Positions 43,486 through 51,405 of a stretch of DNA of 64,000 bases are shown here, piece after piece; position 1 is the stretch's first letter, and every line of letters begins with the position of its first letter. The DNA lies in the NCBI RefSeq assembly GCF_900104725.1, contig NZ_LT629758.1:1922001-1986000 (forward strand). Direction: 5' to 3'. The translations under genes and the position numbers were made by a program. The notes beneath the pieces were generated by a model, which worked only from the letters and a program-made list of their open reading frames with translations, had not been told where the DNA came from and searched no databases. This DNA comes from Actinoplanes derwentensis (lineage in GTDB: Bacteria > Actinomycetota > Actinomycetes > Mycobacteriales > Micromonosporaceae).

Positions 43486-45450
43486 GTGAAGTCAAGAACA
43501 CGGTCGGTCACGGCGCTGGTCGCCGGGACGGCCGCGGTGGTGCTGGTGCCCGCGCTGATGTTCGCCGGGGGAGTGGACACCACCGTCATCCCCGGCCTGC
43601 CCGACGCCGGGCCGGTCACCCCGTGGGCGTTGCCGGTGGTCACCACCCTGTCCGACCTGCTGGCGGTGCTGCTCGCCGGAGTGCTGGTGACGGCCGCGTT
43701 CCTGCTGCCCGGCGACGGTCCCAGCGTCTCCGCGCACGGCTGGCAGCTGCTGCGCCGGGCCACCTGGCTGGCCGCTGCGTGGCTGCTGGTCGTGGTCGCG
43801 CGGATCCTGTTCAGCGTCTCCGACGTGCTCGGCGTGCCGGTGCCGGAACTCGGGGTCCAGCCGGTCGCCGGGTTCGCCCTGTCCATCTCGCAGGGGCAGG
43901 CCCTGATGTGGCAGGCCGGGCTGATCCTGCTGGTGGTGGTGCTCAGCCGGGCCGGGCTGTCGCGCGGGCTGGCCGCCGTCACCACGATCCTCGCCCTGGT
44001 GGCGATCGTGCCGCCCGTGTTCACCGGGCACGCCGCCGGTGCCGGGGACCACCAGCTCGCGGTGTCGAGCCTGGTACTGCACGTGCTCGCCGCGACCCTC
44101 TGGATCGGCGGCCTCGGCGGGCTGCTGCTGGTGCGCCGGGCCCGGGCGTTCCCGGAGGCGGTCGCCCGCTACAGCCGCCTCGCGCTGGCCTGTCTCATCG
44201 TCACGGCGGTCAGCGGTGCCGCGAACGCGGCGGTGCGACTCGGTGCCTGGTCAGAGCTTTTCGGGAGCCGGTACGGGTTACTCGTACTCGCCAAGGTCCT
44301 GGCTCTGGGTCTGGTGGGTCTGATCGGCGCGCTGCACCGCGCCCGCACCCTGCCCGCCCTGCGAACCGGCCGCCCGCGTGCCTTCCTGCGCCTGGCGGTG
44401 GGGGAACTCGTGGTCCTCGGCGCCGCGATCGGCTTGGCCGTGGCCCTGTCCCGCAGCCCCGCCCCGCAGTCGGAGGTCGCCGACCTCGACCCGCTGACCG
44501 AACTGCTCGGCTTCCCCGCCCCGCTCCCGCCGACCGGGCTGCGGATGCTCGGCGACCCACTGCCCGACATGTTCATCCTTTCGCTCACGGTCGCCGGCAT
44601 CGCCGCTTACCTCATCGGTGTCGTACGTCTGCGCAAGGCCGGACACCACTGGCCGCTCGCCCGCACCGCCTCCTGGACCGGCGGCCTGCTGCTGCTCGCC
44701 GCGATCACCTGCCTCGGCGTCGCCCGCTACGCGTATGTGCTGTTCAGCGTGCACATGATCCAGCACATGGTGCTGTCGATGGTGGTGCCGATCCTGCTTG
44801 TCGGCGGCGCCCCGGTCACCCTGGCGTTGCGGGCGCTGCGCCGCCCCGCCGACCCTCGGGTCCGGGGCCCCCGCGAATGGCTGCTGATCGTCCTGCACAG
44901 CCGGGCCGCCCGGCTGTTCACCCATCCGCTGGTGGCGCTCGGTATCTACGTGGCCAGCCTGTACGGCCTGTACTTCAGTGACCTGCTCGGCATCCTGATG
45001 CGCTACCACCTCGGTCACCTCGCGATGATCGCGCACTTCGTGATCGCCGGATACCTACTGTTCTGGGTGCTGATCGGCACCGACCCGGGCCGCCGCCGGA
45101 TCCACCCGGCCCTGCTGGTGATGGTGCATTTCCTGGCGATGGTGGCGCACGCCTTCTTCGGGTTCGTGCTGCTGCAGTCGGCCACGATCATCGGCCTGGA
45201 CTGGTACGCCGCCGTGCACCCCGCCTGGGCCCAGCCGCTGCTCGACGACCAGCGTCTCGGTGCCGGGCTGGCCTGGGCGTTCGGTGAACTGCCCGCCGCG
45301 GCGATCCTGCTGGTCCTGGTCCGGCAGTGGATCCGCAGCGACGAACGCGAACAGGCCCGCACCGACCGGGCCTCGGACCGGGCCGTCGCCGCGGGGGAGG
45401 ACGACGAACTGGCACGTTATAACGCCTATCTCGGTTCTCTTCCCGAATAG
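43486..45450 (+). CDS. CopD-CtaG fusion, copper/cytochrome oxidase assembly
   Basis: A 654-residue membrane protein (two-domain form common in actinobacteria). The N-terminal half is CopD-like (copper resistance), with WIGGLGGLLLVRRA in the middle. The C-terminal half is a caa3-type CtaG domain: VLFSVHMIQHMVLSMVVPILL with metal-ligand-like His, GIYVASLYGLYFSDLL, GYLLFWVLIGTDPGRRR and VMVHFLAMVAHAFFGF. It probably supplies copper to cytochrome c oxidase. GTG 43486 follows GGGGTGG; an upstream in-frame ATG adds 33 implausible residues. It lies divergent from the EamA gene. Confidence 0.88.
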   Translation: MKSRTRSVTALVAGTAAVVLVPALMFAGGVDTTVIPGLPDAGPVTPWALPVVTTLSDLLAVLLAGVLVTAAFLLPGDGPSVSAHGWQLLRRATWLAAAWLLVVVARILFSVSDVLGVPVPELGVQPVAGFALSISQGQALMWQAGLILLVVVLSRAGLSRGLAAVTTILALVAIVPPVFTGHAAGAGDHQLAVSSLVLHVLAATLWIGGLGGLLLVRRARAFPEAVARYSRLALACLIVTAVSGAANAAVRLGAWSELFGSRYGLLVLAKVLALGLVGLIGALHRARTLPALRTGRPRAFLRLAVGELVVLGAAIGLAVALSRSPAPQSEVADLDPLTELLGFPAPLPPTGLRMLGDPLPDMFILSLTVAGIAAYLIGVVRLRKAGHHWPLARTASWTGGLLLLAAITCLGVARYAYVLFSVHMIQHMVLSMVVPILLVGGAPVTLALRALRRPADPRVRGPREWLLIVLHSRAARLFTHPLVALGIYVASLYGLYFSDLLGILMRYHLGHLAMIAHFVIAGYLLFWVLIGTDPGRRRIHPALLVMVHFLAMVAHAFFGFVLLQSATIIGLDWYAAVHPAWAQPLLDDQRLGAGLAWAFGELPAAAILLVLVRQWIRSDEREQARTDRASDRAVAAGEDDELARYNAYLGSLPE

Positions 45451-45458
45451 GTACTCAG

Positions 45459-46871
45459 GTGGCAGACCGGTTGACCGATTCTCACGGCGTGCCCATGTTC
45501 TCGATCAGGTCCGCCGCCGACGGCACCCGCCGGGCGCTGTCGTCGGCCATCGTCGTGCTGACGATCAGCTCGCTGCTCTCCCTGGGCCACTACCTGGGTG
45601 ACTGGTACGACGTCCTGGCCGGCGGCGGCACCCCGAAGCTCCATGACTGGGTGGCCCTCGCCGGAATGTTGTGGCTGCTCGTGGTCGCGGCCACGGTGCG
45701 CCGCCTGATGCGGGTGCACCGCGACCTGGCCGAGACGGCCCAGACCGCCACCGAGGCCTTCCACGACGCCGCCTCCAGCGCCCAGGGCTGGGTGTGGCGG
45801 ATCGACACCGACTATCGGTACACCTACTCCAATCCGGCCGTCGAGGCCATGCTCGGGTACCGCCCCGACCAGATCATCGGCAACCGTTCGATCGACCTGT
45901 TCTTCCTGCCCGAGGACCAGGCCGCGATCAGGACCGAAGTCAACGCCAGCCGGGTGAGCAACGGCTGGCAGAACCGGGAGTCCCGGATGCTGCACCGCGA
46001 CGGCAGCATCCGGCACGTCCGCAGCAGCGCCACCGCCGTCCACGACCGTGACGGCCGGCTCATCGCCTACCAGGGTTCCACCGCTGACATCACCGCCGAA
46101 TACATCGCCCGGACCGCCGCCGAAGCCGCGACCGCACACCAGACCGGCATGCGCGACCGCACCGTCCGGGCCCTGCGCGACCCGGCCGCCCTGCAGATCC
46201 TGTTCCAGCCCATCCACGACCTGCACACCGGGCGGATCGCCGGGTACGAGGCGCTGTCCCGGTTCGCCGGCACCCCCTACCGCACCCCCGACGTCTGGTT
46301 CGCCGAAGCGTGGCAGGCCGGCCTCGGCATCGACCTCGAACTGCATGCGATCACCTTGGCCGTACGCCAGCTCGAGCTCATGCCGCCGACCGCCTACCTG
46401 TCGGTCAACGCCGCACCCCAGACCATCCTCGACGACCGTTTCGCCGCACTGCTCACCGGACTCGGCCCGGACGCCGCCCGCATCGTCGTAGAAGTCACCG
46501 AACACGCCGCCGTCGCCGACTACGACACCCTGGCCGCCGCCGTCCAGCGTCTTCGCCGCACCGGAGTCCGCTTCGCCGTCGACGACACCGGCGCCGGCTA
46601 CGCCTCCATGCAGCACGTCCTGCGCCTGCGCCCCGACGTGATCAAACTCGACCGTGGCATCGTCGCCGGCATCGACCTCGACGTGGCCCGCCAGGCCCTG
46701 GCCACCGCGATGGTCACCTTCGCCGCCTCCCTCGGCATGAGCGTCGTCGGCGAAGGCATCGAGACCGCCGGCGAACTGGCCGCCCTCACCCAGGCGGGCG
46801 TCCGCAACGGCCAGGGCTACTTCCTGGGCCGTCCGGCCCCGTTGACCCCGGCCTACGAGAACGCCGCGTGA
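45459..46871 (+). CDS. Membrane PAS-EAL cyclic-di-GMP phosphodiesterase
   Basis: A 470-residue protein: two membrane segments (about 27-45, 65-82), a PAS domain (about 97-215, WVWRIDTDYRYTYSNPAVEAMLGY, HRDGSIRHVRSS) and an EAL domain (about 238-465). Catalytic residues are kept: E264-A-L, SVNAAPQT, VVEVTEH, FAVDDTGAGYASMQ, DVIKLDR, VVGEGIET and QGYFLGRP. So it should degrade cyclic di-GMP in response to a PAS-sensed signal. No GGDEF domain is present. It starts 8 nt after the CopD-CtaG stop, so the two may be co-transcribed. Confidence 0.9.
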   Translation: MADRLTDSHGVPMFSIRSAADGTRRALSSAIVVLTISSLLSLGHYLGDWYDVLAGGGTPKLHDWVALAGMLWLLVVAATVRRLMRVHRDLAETAQTATEAFHDAASSAQGWVWRIDTDYRYTYSNPAVEAMLGYRPDQIIGNRSIDLFFLPEDQAAIRTEVNASRVSNGWQNRESRMLHRDGSIRHVRSSATAVHDRDGRLIAYQGSTADITAEYIARTAAEAATAHQTGMRDRTVRALRDPAALQILFQPIHDLHTGRIAGYEALSRFAGTPYRTPDVWFAEAWQAGLGIDLELHAITLAVRQLELMPPTAYLSVNAAPQTILDDRFAALLTGLGPDAARIVVEVTEHAAVADYDTLAAAVQRLRRTGVRFAVDDTGAGYASMQHVLRLRPDVIKLDRGIVAGIDLDVARQALATAMVTFAASLGMSVVGEGIETAGELAALTQAGVRNGQGYFLGRPAPLTPAYENAA

Positions 46872-47005
46872 GCGGCCGGGGTCAGCCTTCGCGACCTTCA
46901 GTCATGAACGCCGTCGCCGTGCCCCGCCGGGAACCCGGACGTCCACGGCAACACCGTCGTGTGGGACGCAGGCAGTAGCCGACCCTTGTGCGGGACGCGT
47001 ACCCC

Positions 47006-47034
47006 TTGACGGGCTACTTGCATTTTGCAAGCAT
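47006..47034 (+). promoter_or_regulatory. VOC/HxlR promoter with a palindromic operator in its spacer
   Basis: TTGACG (47006-47011) and AAGCAT (47029-47034) are separated by 17 nt. The spacer and first bases of the -10 contain CTTGCA-TTT-TGCAAG (47017-47031), a perfect inverted repeat. Transcription would start at about 47042, on the ATG of the VOC gene, so the message is leaderless. HxlR-type repressors commonly bind such sites; the HxlR gene is the second gene of the operon. Confidence 0.6.
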
Positions 47035-47041
47035 GGCCCGC

Positions 47042-47446
47042 ATGAGCCTCTTCATCACTTGCCCGGTCGACAGCGTCGAGCGCGCAACCGCCTTCTACAC
47101 GGCCCTCGGCTGGACCCTCAACGCCGATATGTCCGACCACAACGTGTCGTGCTTCGCGATCGCGCCCGAGCAGTACGTCATGCTCGGCAGCCGCGAGATG
47201 TACGCGAGCGTCGGCGGAGTCGAAGAGCTGATCGGCGGACCTCAGACGCCCTCGAAGGTCACGGTCTCGTTCGACCTGGGCAGCCGCGAGGCGGTCGACG
47301 AGCTCGTCGACCGCGCCGGCGCAGCCGGCGGGCGGATCGGTGACACCGACGACTACCCCTTCATGTACCAGCGCCAGTTCGACGACCCCGACGGCTACCA
47401 CTACTCACCGTTCTGGATGAAGGCGGACGCCGACCCGACAGCGTGA
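47042..47446 (+). CDS. VOC-family (glyoxalase/extradiol dioxygenase-like) protein
   Basis: A 134-residue VOC protein: SLFITCPVDSVERATAFYTALGWTLNADMSD, then the second half EAVDELVDRAGAAGG and YQRQFDDPDGYHYSPFWM, the usual metal-site region with a His and the DPDG turn. The enzymatic role is unknown. The start at 47042 was chosen from the promoter geometry; ATG 47033 is possible. Its stop overlaps the HxlR gene by 4 nt, so the two are made together. Confidence 0.88.
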   Translation: MSLFITCPVDSVERATAFYTALGWTLNADMSDHNVSCFAIAPEQYVMLGSREMYASVGGVEELIGGPQTPSKVTVSFDLGSREAVDELVDRAGAAGGRIGDTDDYPFMYQRQFDDPDGYHYSPFWMKADADPTA

Positions 47447-47745
47447 GCGACCTCGCCGCGGCCCTCGACGTCGTCGGAGCACGGTGGGCCCTGCTCATCG
47501 TGGAACGGCTGCTCGACGGGCCACAACGCTACGGCGATCTGCAGCGCGACCTCGGCGTGCCGACGAACATGCTCGCAACACGCCTGCGCGAGCTCGAAGC
47601 GGCTGGCGTGCTGTTTCGCCTGCCCCTTCGACACAACACCCGGGCCTATGCGCTGACCGATCGTGGGCTCGCCTTGCGCGAGGCGATCGCCGCACTCGGC
47701 AACTGGGGCAGGAACGACGCCGGGGAACCGTCTCTCGAATCATGA
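47443..47745 (+). CDS. HxlR-family transcriptional regulator
   Basis: A 100-residue winged-helix protein of the HxlR family: LDVVGARWALLIVERLLDGPQRYGDLQRDLGVPTNMLATRLRELEAAGVL, then the wing YALTDRGLALREAI. GTG 47443 overlaps the VOC stop. The family regulates stress and detoxification genes; here it would act on the palindrome in the operon promoter. Confidence 0.9.
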   Translation: MSDLAAALDVVGARWALLIVERLLDGPQRYGDLQRDLGVPTNMLATRLRELEAAGVLFRLPLRHNTRAYALTDRGLALREAIAALGNWGRNDAGEPSLES

Positions 47746-47878
47746 TCTGGTCCGGAGCAGGATCCCCGCGAGGGTGAGTGCGGGCCTGCTGCCGCTGTGA
47801 CCAGCGGCAGCCCGAGCAATCGACCGCGCCGTCGAAGAGCGCGACGACGGCTCGATCCTGGAACCGCCACCGTCGCCA

Positions 47879-47898
47879 CTGACGCTCGTTAGCGTCAG
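47879..47898. terminator. Terminator-like hairpin
   Basis: CTGACGCT and AGCGTCAG form a perfect 8-bp stem around a CGTT loop in the gap between the HxlR gene and the CHAT locus. No U-tract. Confidence 0.4.
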
Positions 47899-48010
47899 CG
47901 GGGCGGCGCACAGCCGGAACGTATCGCCATGTCGGGTGATGCCCCGGCGCACCGGCCGGGGCACGATGGACGGACGCTCCAGCCCCGAACAGACCTTGAG
48001 GAGGTCACCG

Positions 48011-48364
48011 GTGGCGCAGATCCGAATCGTCTTCGACCCGAGCCTGAAAGTGGACGCCCAGCAGCTCGCGAACCTGTGGGCGAACGACCCGGAGGCCAAG
48101 GAACTGCTGGCCGGGCAACCCGAGGTGCACCGCGAGCGGCCGGGAACGTTCGACTGGCAGACCGTGGTCGAGTTCCTGGTCGTGCCGCTGGCGGTCAACG
48201 TGGCGAGTGACATCCTGGTCGGGATCACCACTCGCCTGTACCAGCACTACCGGCCCGGCGGCACCGCAGCCGTCTCGGTCCCGGAGGTCACCGGTGATCA
48301 GGATCGGACCGTGGTCGTCGAGAGTGCCGAGGTGGAGGCGCCCGGCGACGAGCCGCGGACATGA
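48011..48364 (+). CDS. Small protein resembling an effector-associated constant component
   Basis: A 117-residue protein. The shape is beta strand (AQIRIVFDPSL), helix (VDAQQLANLWANDPEAKELL), a long hydrophobic amphipathic helix (VVEFLVVPLAVNVASDILVGITTRLY) and a C-terminal strand (RTVVVESAEVEA). Small proteins of this shape (EACC-type) are the constant partner of CHAT- and NTPase-based conflict systems described in actinobacteria; that assignment is from architecture, not from homology. GTG 48011 follows GAGGAGG. Its stop overlaps the CHAT gene start (ATGA). No signal peptide. Confidence 0.55.
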   Translation: MAQIRIVFDPSLKVDAQQLANLWANDPEAKELLAGQPEVHRERPGTFDWQTVVEFLVVPLAVNVASDILVGITTRLYQHYRPGGTAAVSVPEVTGDQDRTVVVESAEVEAPGDEPRT

Positions 48365-50844
48365 CGCTGCCCGGCATCACCACCATCGAGATCATCCAGG
48401 CGGGGCGGCCGGTGGCCGGCTCGTTCGAGGCGCAGTTGCGGATCGACGGCCACTCGATGATCAGCATCGCCGTCGCGGATCCGGGTATCGCCGGTTTCGA
48501 GGAGACGCTGAACTGGTACCACGAGGTGCTGCCGAACTTCCCGCGTGCTTCACCGGCCCGGCAGGAACGAGCCGAGAAGGCGATCCGGGACTACGGTCAC
48601 CGTCTGTTCAGCCAGGTCTTCGGGACACCCGACGCGATGTGGGCGCTGGCCCAGTACCGCGCGGGCCGCTTTCAACATTGCCGTCTGGTGGTGTCCGGCG
48701 AGATGGCGTTCCATCGACTGCATTGGGAGCTGATGGAGGAGTCCGCCAACCATGAGCCGCTGGCTGTTCAGATGCCGTTGCAGCGGGGCATCTTCGACCG
48801 GCAGGTCCCGGTGTCCCCGATCGGGTCGGGTCCGTCGCTCAACGTCCTCGTCGTCGCGGCACGGCCACTCGGCGCGGGTGATCTCGACTACCGCAGCATC
48901 ACCCGGGTGCTGCTGGCGGAGTCCTGGAACACCGAGATGCCGTTCCGGGTCGACGTGGTGCGGCCCGGAACCTGGCGTGCGCTCAGCCGGCATCTGGCCG
49001 ATCAGGAGGACGTCTATCAGGTCGTCCACTTCGACATGCACGGCACGATCGGTGTGGCCGCGGACCTTCGCCGGGAACCCGAGGTCCGGATGTCGATGGG
49101 CCCCGGTGGTACCTCCGACGACCGCAGCGCGTTCCTGATCTTCGAGACCGACGAGCCCGGTGTCTGCGACCTGATCCCGGCCTCGGAGGTGGCGCAACTG
49201 CTCTCCGACAACAGCATCCCGATCGCCGTGCTCAACTCCTGCCGGTCGGCGGAGGTCCCGAGCGGGGAGCCCAGCCTGGCCGAGTGGATCGCCAGCTTCG
49301 GGGTGCAGGCGGTCGTCGCGATGGCCTACCCGGTCACCCCGGACACCGTCTCCCGCACGATGGCGGTGCTCTACAAGGAGATCGCCAAGGGCATCGGCCC
49401 GGCGGAGGCGGTCCGCAAGTGCCGGAAGGACCTGCGGGCCGACCGGCGTCGTGAGGTGTCCCAGAAGCAGATCCTGAGCCTGCAGGACTGGTCGGCGCCG
49501 GTCATCTATCAACAGCCGGTACCTCTGGACCTGAACCTTCGGGCGATGACCCGGGACGAGCGGACCGCACATTTCAGCAGCAGGGGCGCGGCGGGCCGGG
49601 AACCGACCGAGGTCAAGGGCCGCGACTACGACGTGTTCGCGGTGGAACGCCTGATCACCGGCGACGGCCCGCGAACCCTGCTGATCCACGGGCCGGCCGG
49701 CGTCGGGAAGACCTGGTTCACCACGAGACTGCTGCGCTGGTGGTGGCTGCGGACCGGGCTGGCCGCCAAGGACGTGGTGGTCACGATCGACGACGGAGCC
49801 CTCACCACCGTCTCCGCGATCGTGCGTCACATCGCCGGGATCGTGCTGACCGTCGACGAGCTGGCCGGTTTCGACGACCGGCCCTGGGGAGCCCGGCGGG
49901 AAGAGGTGGCCCAGCGGCTCCGCTCCCACCCCCATCTGGTGATCATCGACAGCGGGCGGAGTCCACTACCGGACCCGCCGGAGCTGGGCGAGTTCCTGCG
50001 CCAGACCGACAACGGTCAGTCCCTGATCGTCGTCACCTCCCGTTCCGAGGAGCCGGCCCTGGCCGACGACGCTTTCGGCGGCAAGCGCTACCAGCTGCGA
50101 CCCACGGTCTCCACCTCGTGGCCGATCCCGGCAGCCACCCCGGTCCCACCGGAACCGACCACCGCGGAACCAGATCCGGAACCAGATCCGGAACCAGATC
50201 CGGAACCGGAACCGGAACCAGATCCGGAACCGGAACCGGAACCGGACGACGTCGTGCCCGCCCCGCCGGTGACCATGCCGGATTCGGAAGGCAAGCCGCC
50301 CGGCACCCGGCCGGTGCTACCCGTCGTCGGCATCGGTCTCGCCGTCGTCCTGGTCGCCACCGTCGGATTGATCCTGCTCCGGAACACCACGGGCCGAGGG
50401 ACGCCCGGTCCGGCCACCACCGTGGAGGCTTCGCAGGCGGCCACCGAACCGGATTGGGTGAGTGGCCCGGTGGTCGCGGGCGTCACGATCACCTCGCCGA
50501 CCGAGGGGCAGACCACCAAAGCATGTGTGACGGTGCGCGGCACCGCCACCGGCCTCTCGCCGGAGCAGACTGTTCTGCTGGCGATTCGGAACACCAAAGC
50601 GTCTGACGGCGAGCTTTACTTCTTTCACCAGGTAAAACTGGACGGCACCGGCTGGCAGGCGAAGGAGGTACACCTGGGTAACAGCACCAACCAGGACTTC
50701 GACATCTACGCGCTGGTGGGGAACCAGAAGTCGATCGACGAGGCCGAAGAAGCCGCTCCGGGAAACTTCACCAGCCAGACACCGATCAATGGAGGGCTGC
50801 GACAGGGCGCCCACATCGGTGTCCACCAGAGGGACGAGTGCTGA
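48361..50844 (+). CDS. CHAT protease - P-loop - TM - extracytoplasmic-domain protein
   Basis: An 827-residue protein. Residues 160-385 are a CHAT (caspase-like) peptidase: strand LNVLVVAARP, H227 in VVHFDMHG, C294 in VLNSCRSAE and the final strand. Residues 420-575 are a compact P-loop domain with Walker A GPAGVGKT (444-451) and a Walker B-like HLVIIDSGR. Then a Glu/Asp-Pro repeat (597-630), one membrane segment (PVVGIGLAVVLVATVGLILL, 654-673) and an outside domain (706-790). The N-terminal 150 residues are unrecognised. Start overlaps the small gene; convergent lipoprotein next door. Confidence 0.82.
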   Translation: MTLPGITTIEIIQAGRPVAGSFEAQLRIDGHSMISIAVADPGIAGFEETLNWYHEVLPNFPRASPARQERAEKAIRDYGHRLFSQVFGTPDAMWALAQYRAGRFQHCRLVVSGEMAFHRLHWELMEESANHEPLAVQMPLQRGIFDRQVPVSPIGSGPSLNVLVVAARPLGAGDLDYRSITRVLLAESWNTEMPFRVDVVRPGTWRALSRHLADQEDVYQVVHFDMHGTIGVAADLRREPEVRMSMGPGGTSDDRSAFLIFETDEPGVCDLIPASEVAQLLSDNSIPIAVLNSCRSAEVPSGEPSLAEWIASFGVQAVVAMAYPVTPDTVSRTMAVLYKEIAKGIGPAEAVRKCRKDLRADRRREVSQKQILSLQDWSAPVIYQQPVPLDLNLRAMTRDERTAHFSSRGAAGREPTEVKGRDYDVFAVERLITGDGPRTLLIHGPAGVGKTWFTTRLLRWWWLRTGLAAKDVVVTIDDGALTTVSAIVRHIAGIVLTVDELAGFDDRPWGARREEVAQRLRSHPHLVIIDSGRSPLPDPPELGEFLRQTDNGQSLIVVTSRSEEPALADDAFGGKRYQLRPTVSTSWPIPAATPVPPEPTTAEPDPEPDPEPDPEPEPEPDPEPEPEPDDVVPAPPVTMPDSEGKPPGTRPVLPVVGIGLAVVLVATVGLILLRNTTGRGTPGPATTVEASQAATEPDWVSGPVVAGVTITSPTEGQTTKACVTVRGTATGLSPEQTVLLAIRNTKASDGELYFFHQVKLDGTGWQAKEVHLGNSTNQDFDIYALVGNQKSIDEAEEAAPGNFTSQTPINGGLRQGAHIGVHQRDEC
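50166..50247 (+). repeat. GAACCAGATCCG tandem repeat coding for a Pro-Glu/Asp-Pro linker
   Basis: Variants of GAACCAGATCCG and GAACCG recur in phase from 50166 to 50247, giving Glu-Pro-Asp-Pro-type repeats just before the membrane segment of the CHAT protein. Third positions alternate A and G, so copies have diverged little. Confidence 0.8.
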
Positions 50845-51381
50845 TCAAGAACAGTCGGCCGGCCCACTGCCTTTGACCCGGTTCAGGTCGACGTGCGCGG
50901 CGACTGTCGTGCCCTGCGGATTCTCCCGGGAGTGCCAGCCGTCGACTTTGGTCTCCTTGTTCAGCTTCGTGGCCAACTTCAGGTCGATGATCAGGATCTC
51001 GACGCGGAAACTCTGACCGGCCGCACTGTCCTTGTCACCGAACCACTGCGGGCCGGTCCAGGTAGCGAGGTCCTTGGGGTACTCCCAGTCGGTGACCAAA
51101 CCGAAGTAGCGTTCCGGGTTTCCGTTGTCCTTGTTGCGGACCCCGATGAGGATCGTCTTGTCGGCGGGCAGGGCGGCCCGGCCCCGGAAGATCTCGCACC
51201 GTTTGACGTCGGCTTCGTCGGCCGGGAAGTCCAGGACGACCTCCCCGGCTTTGAGCTCGACCGGAGCCGCCGTCGAGGTGACCACCGGGGTCGCCGGGGC
51301 CGGGATCTGCTTCTGCTCCGGTTCGTCGCAGGCAGCCAGGCCGGCGACTCCGGCCAGCAGAAGAACGGCTGCTCGTTTCAT
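50845..51381 (-). CDS. Lipoprotein with the same outside domain as the CHAT protein
   Basis: A 178-residue lipoprotein: signal peptide with lipobox GLAAC (C18), a Pro/Thr/Ala linker, then a domain (about 50-150) that reads VKRCEIFRGRAALPADKTILIGVRN, followed later by ERYFGL. In the CHAT protein the matching stretch is TKACVTVRGTATGLSPEQTV and LLAIRNTK, then ELYFFH. The two genes abut at their stop codons. It ought to be attached to the outer face of the cytoplasmic membrane, opposite the CHAT protein's outside domain. Confidence 0.75.
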   Translation of the reverse strand: MKRAAVLLLAGVAGLAACDEPEQKQIPAPATPVVTSTAAPVELKAGEVVLDFPADEADVKRCEIFRGRAALPADKTILIGVRNKDNGNPERYFGLVTDWEYPKDLATWTGPQWFGDKDSAAGQSFRVEILIIDLKLATKLNKETKVDGWHSRENPQGTTVAAHVDLNRVKGSGPADCS

Positions 51382-51405
51382 GGCTCTCTCCTCGATGGGT
51401 GTGGT

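Noticed and set aside
46904..46976. A 24-codon basic ORF and an alternative frame with GNTVVWDAGSS
   Set aside because: Too short; no start signals; the two readings conflict. It could be a gene remnant but nothing supports it.
50166..50247. Repeat array considered as CRISPR
   Set aside because: Units are 6-12 nt, contiguous and in coding phase; there are no spacers.
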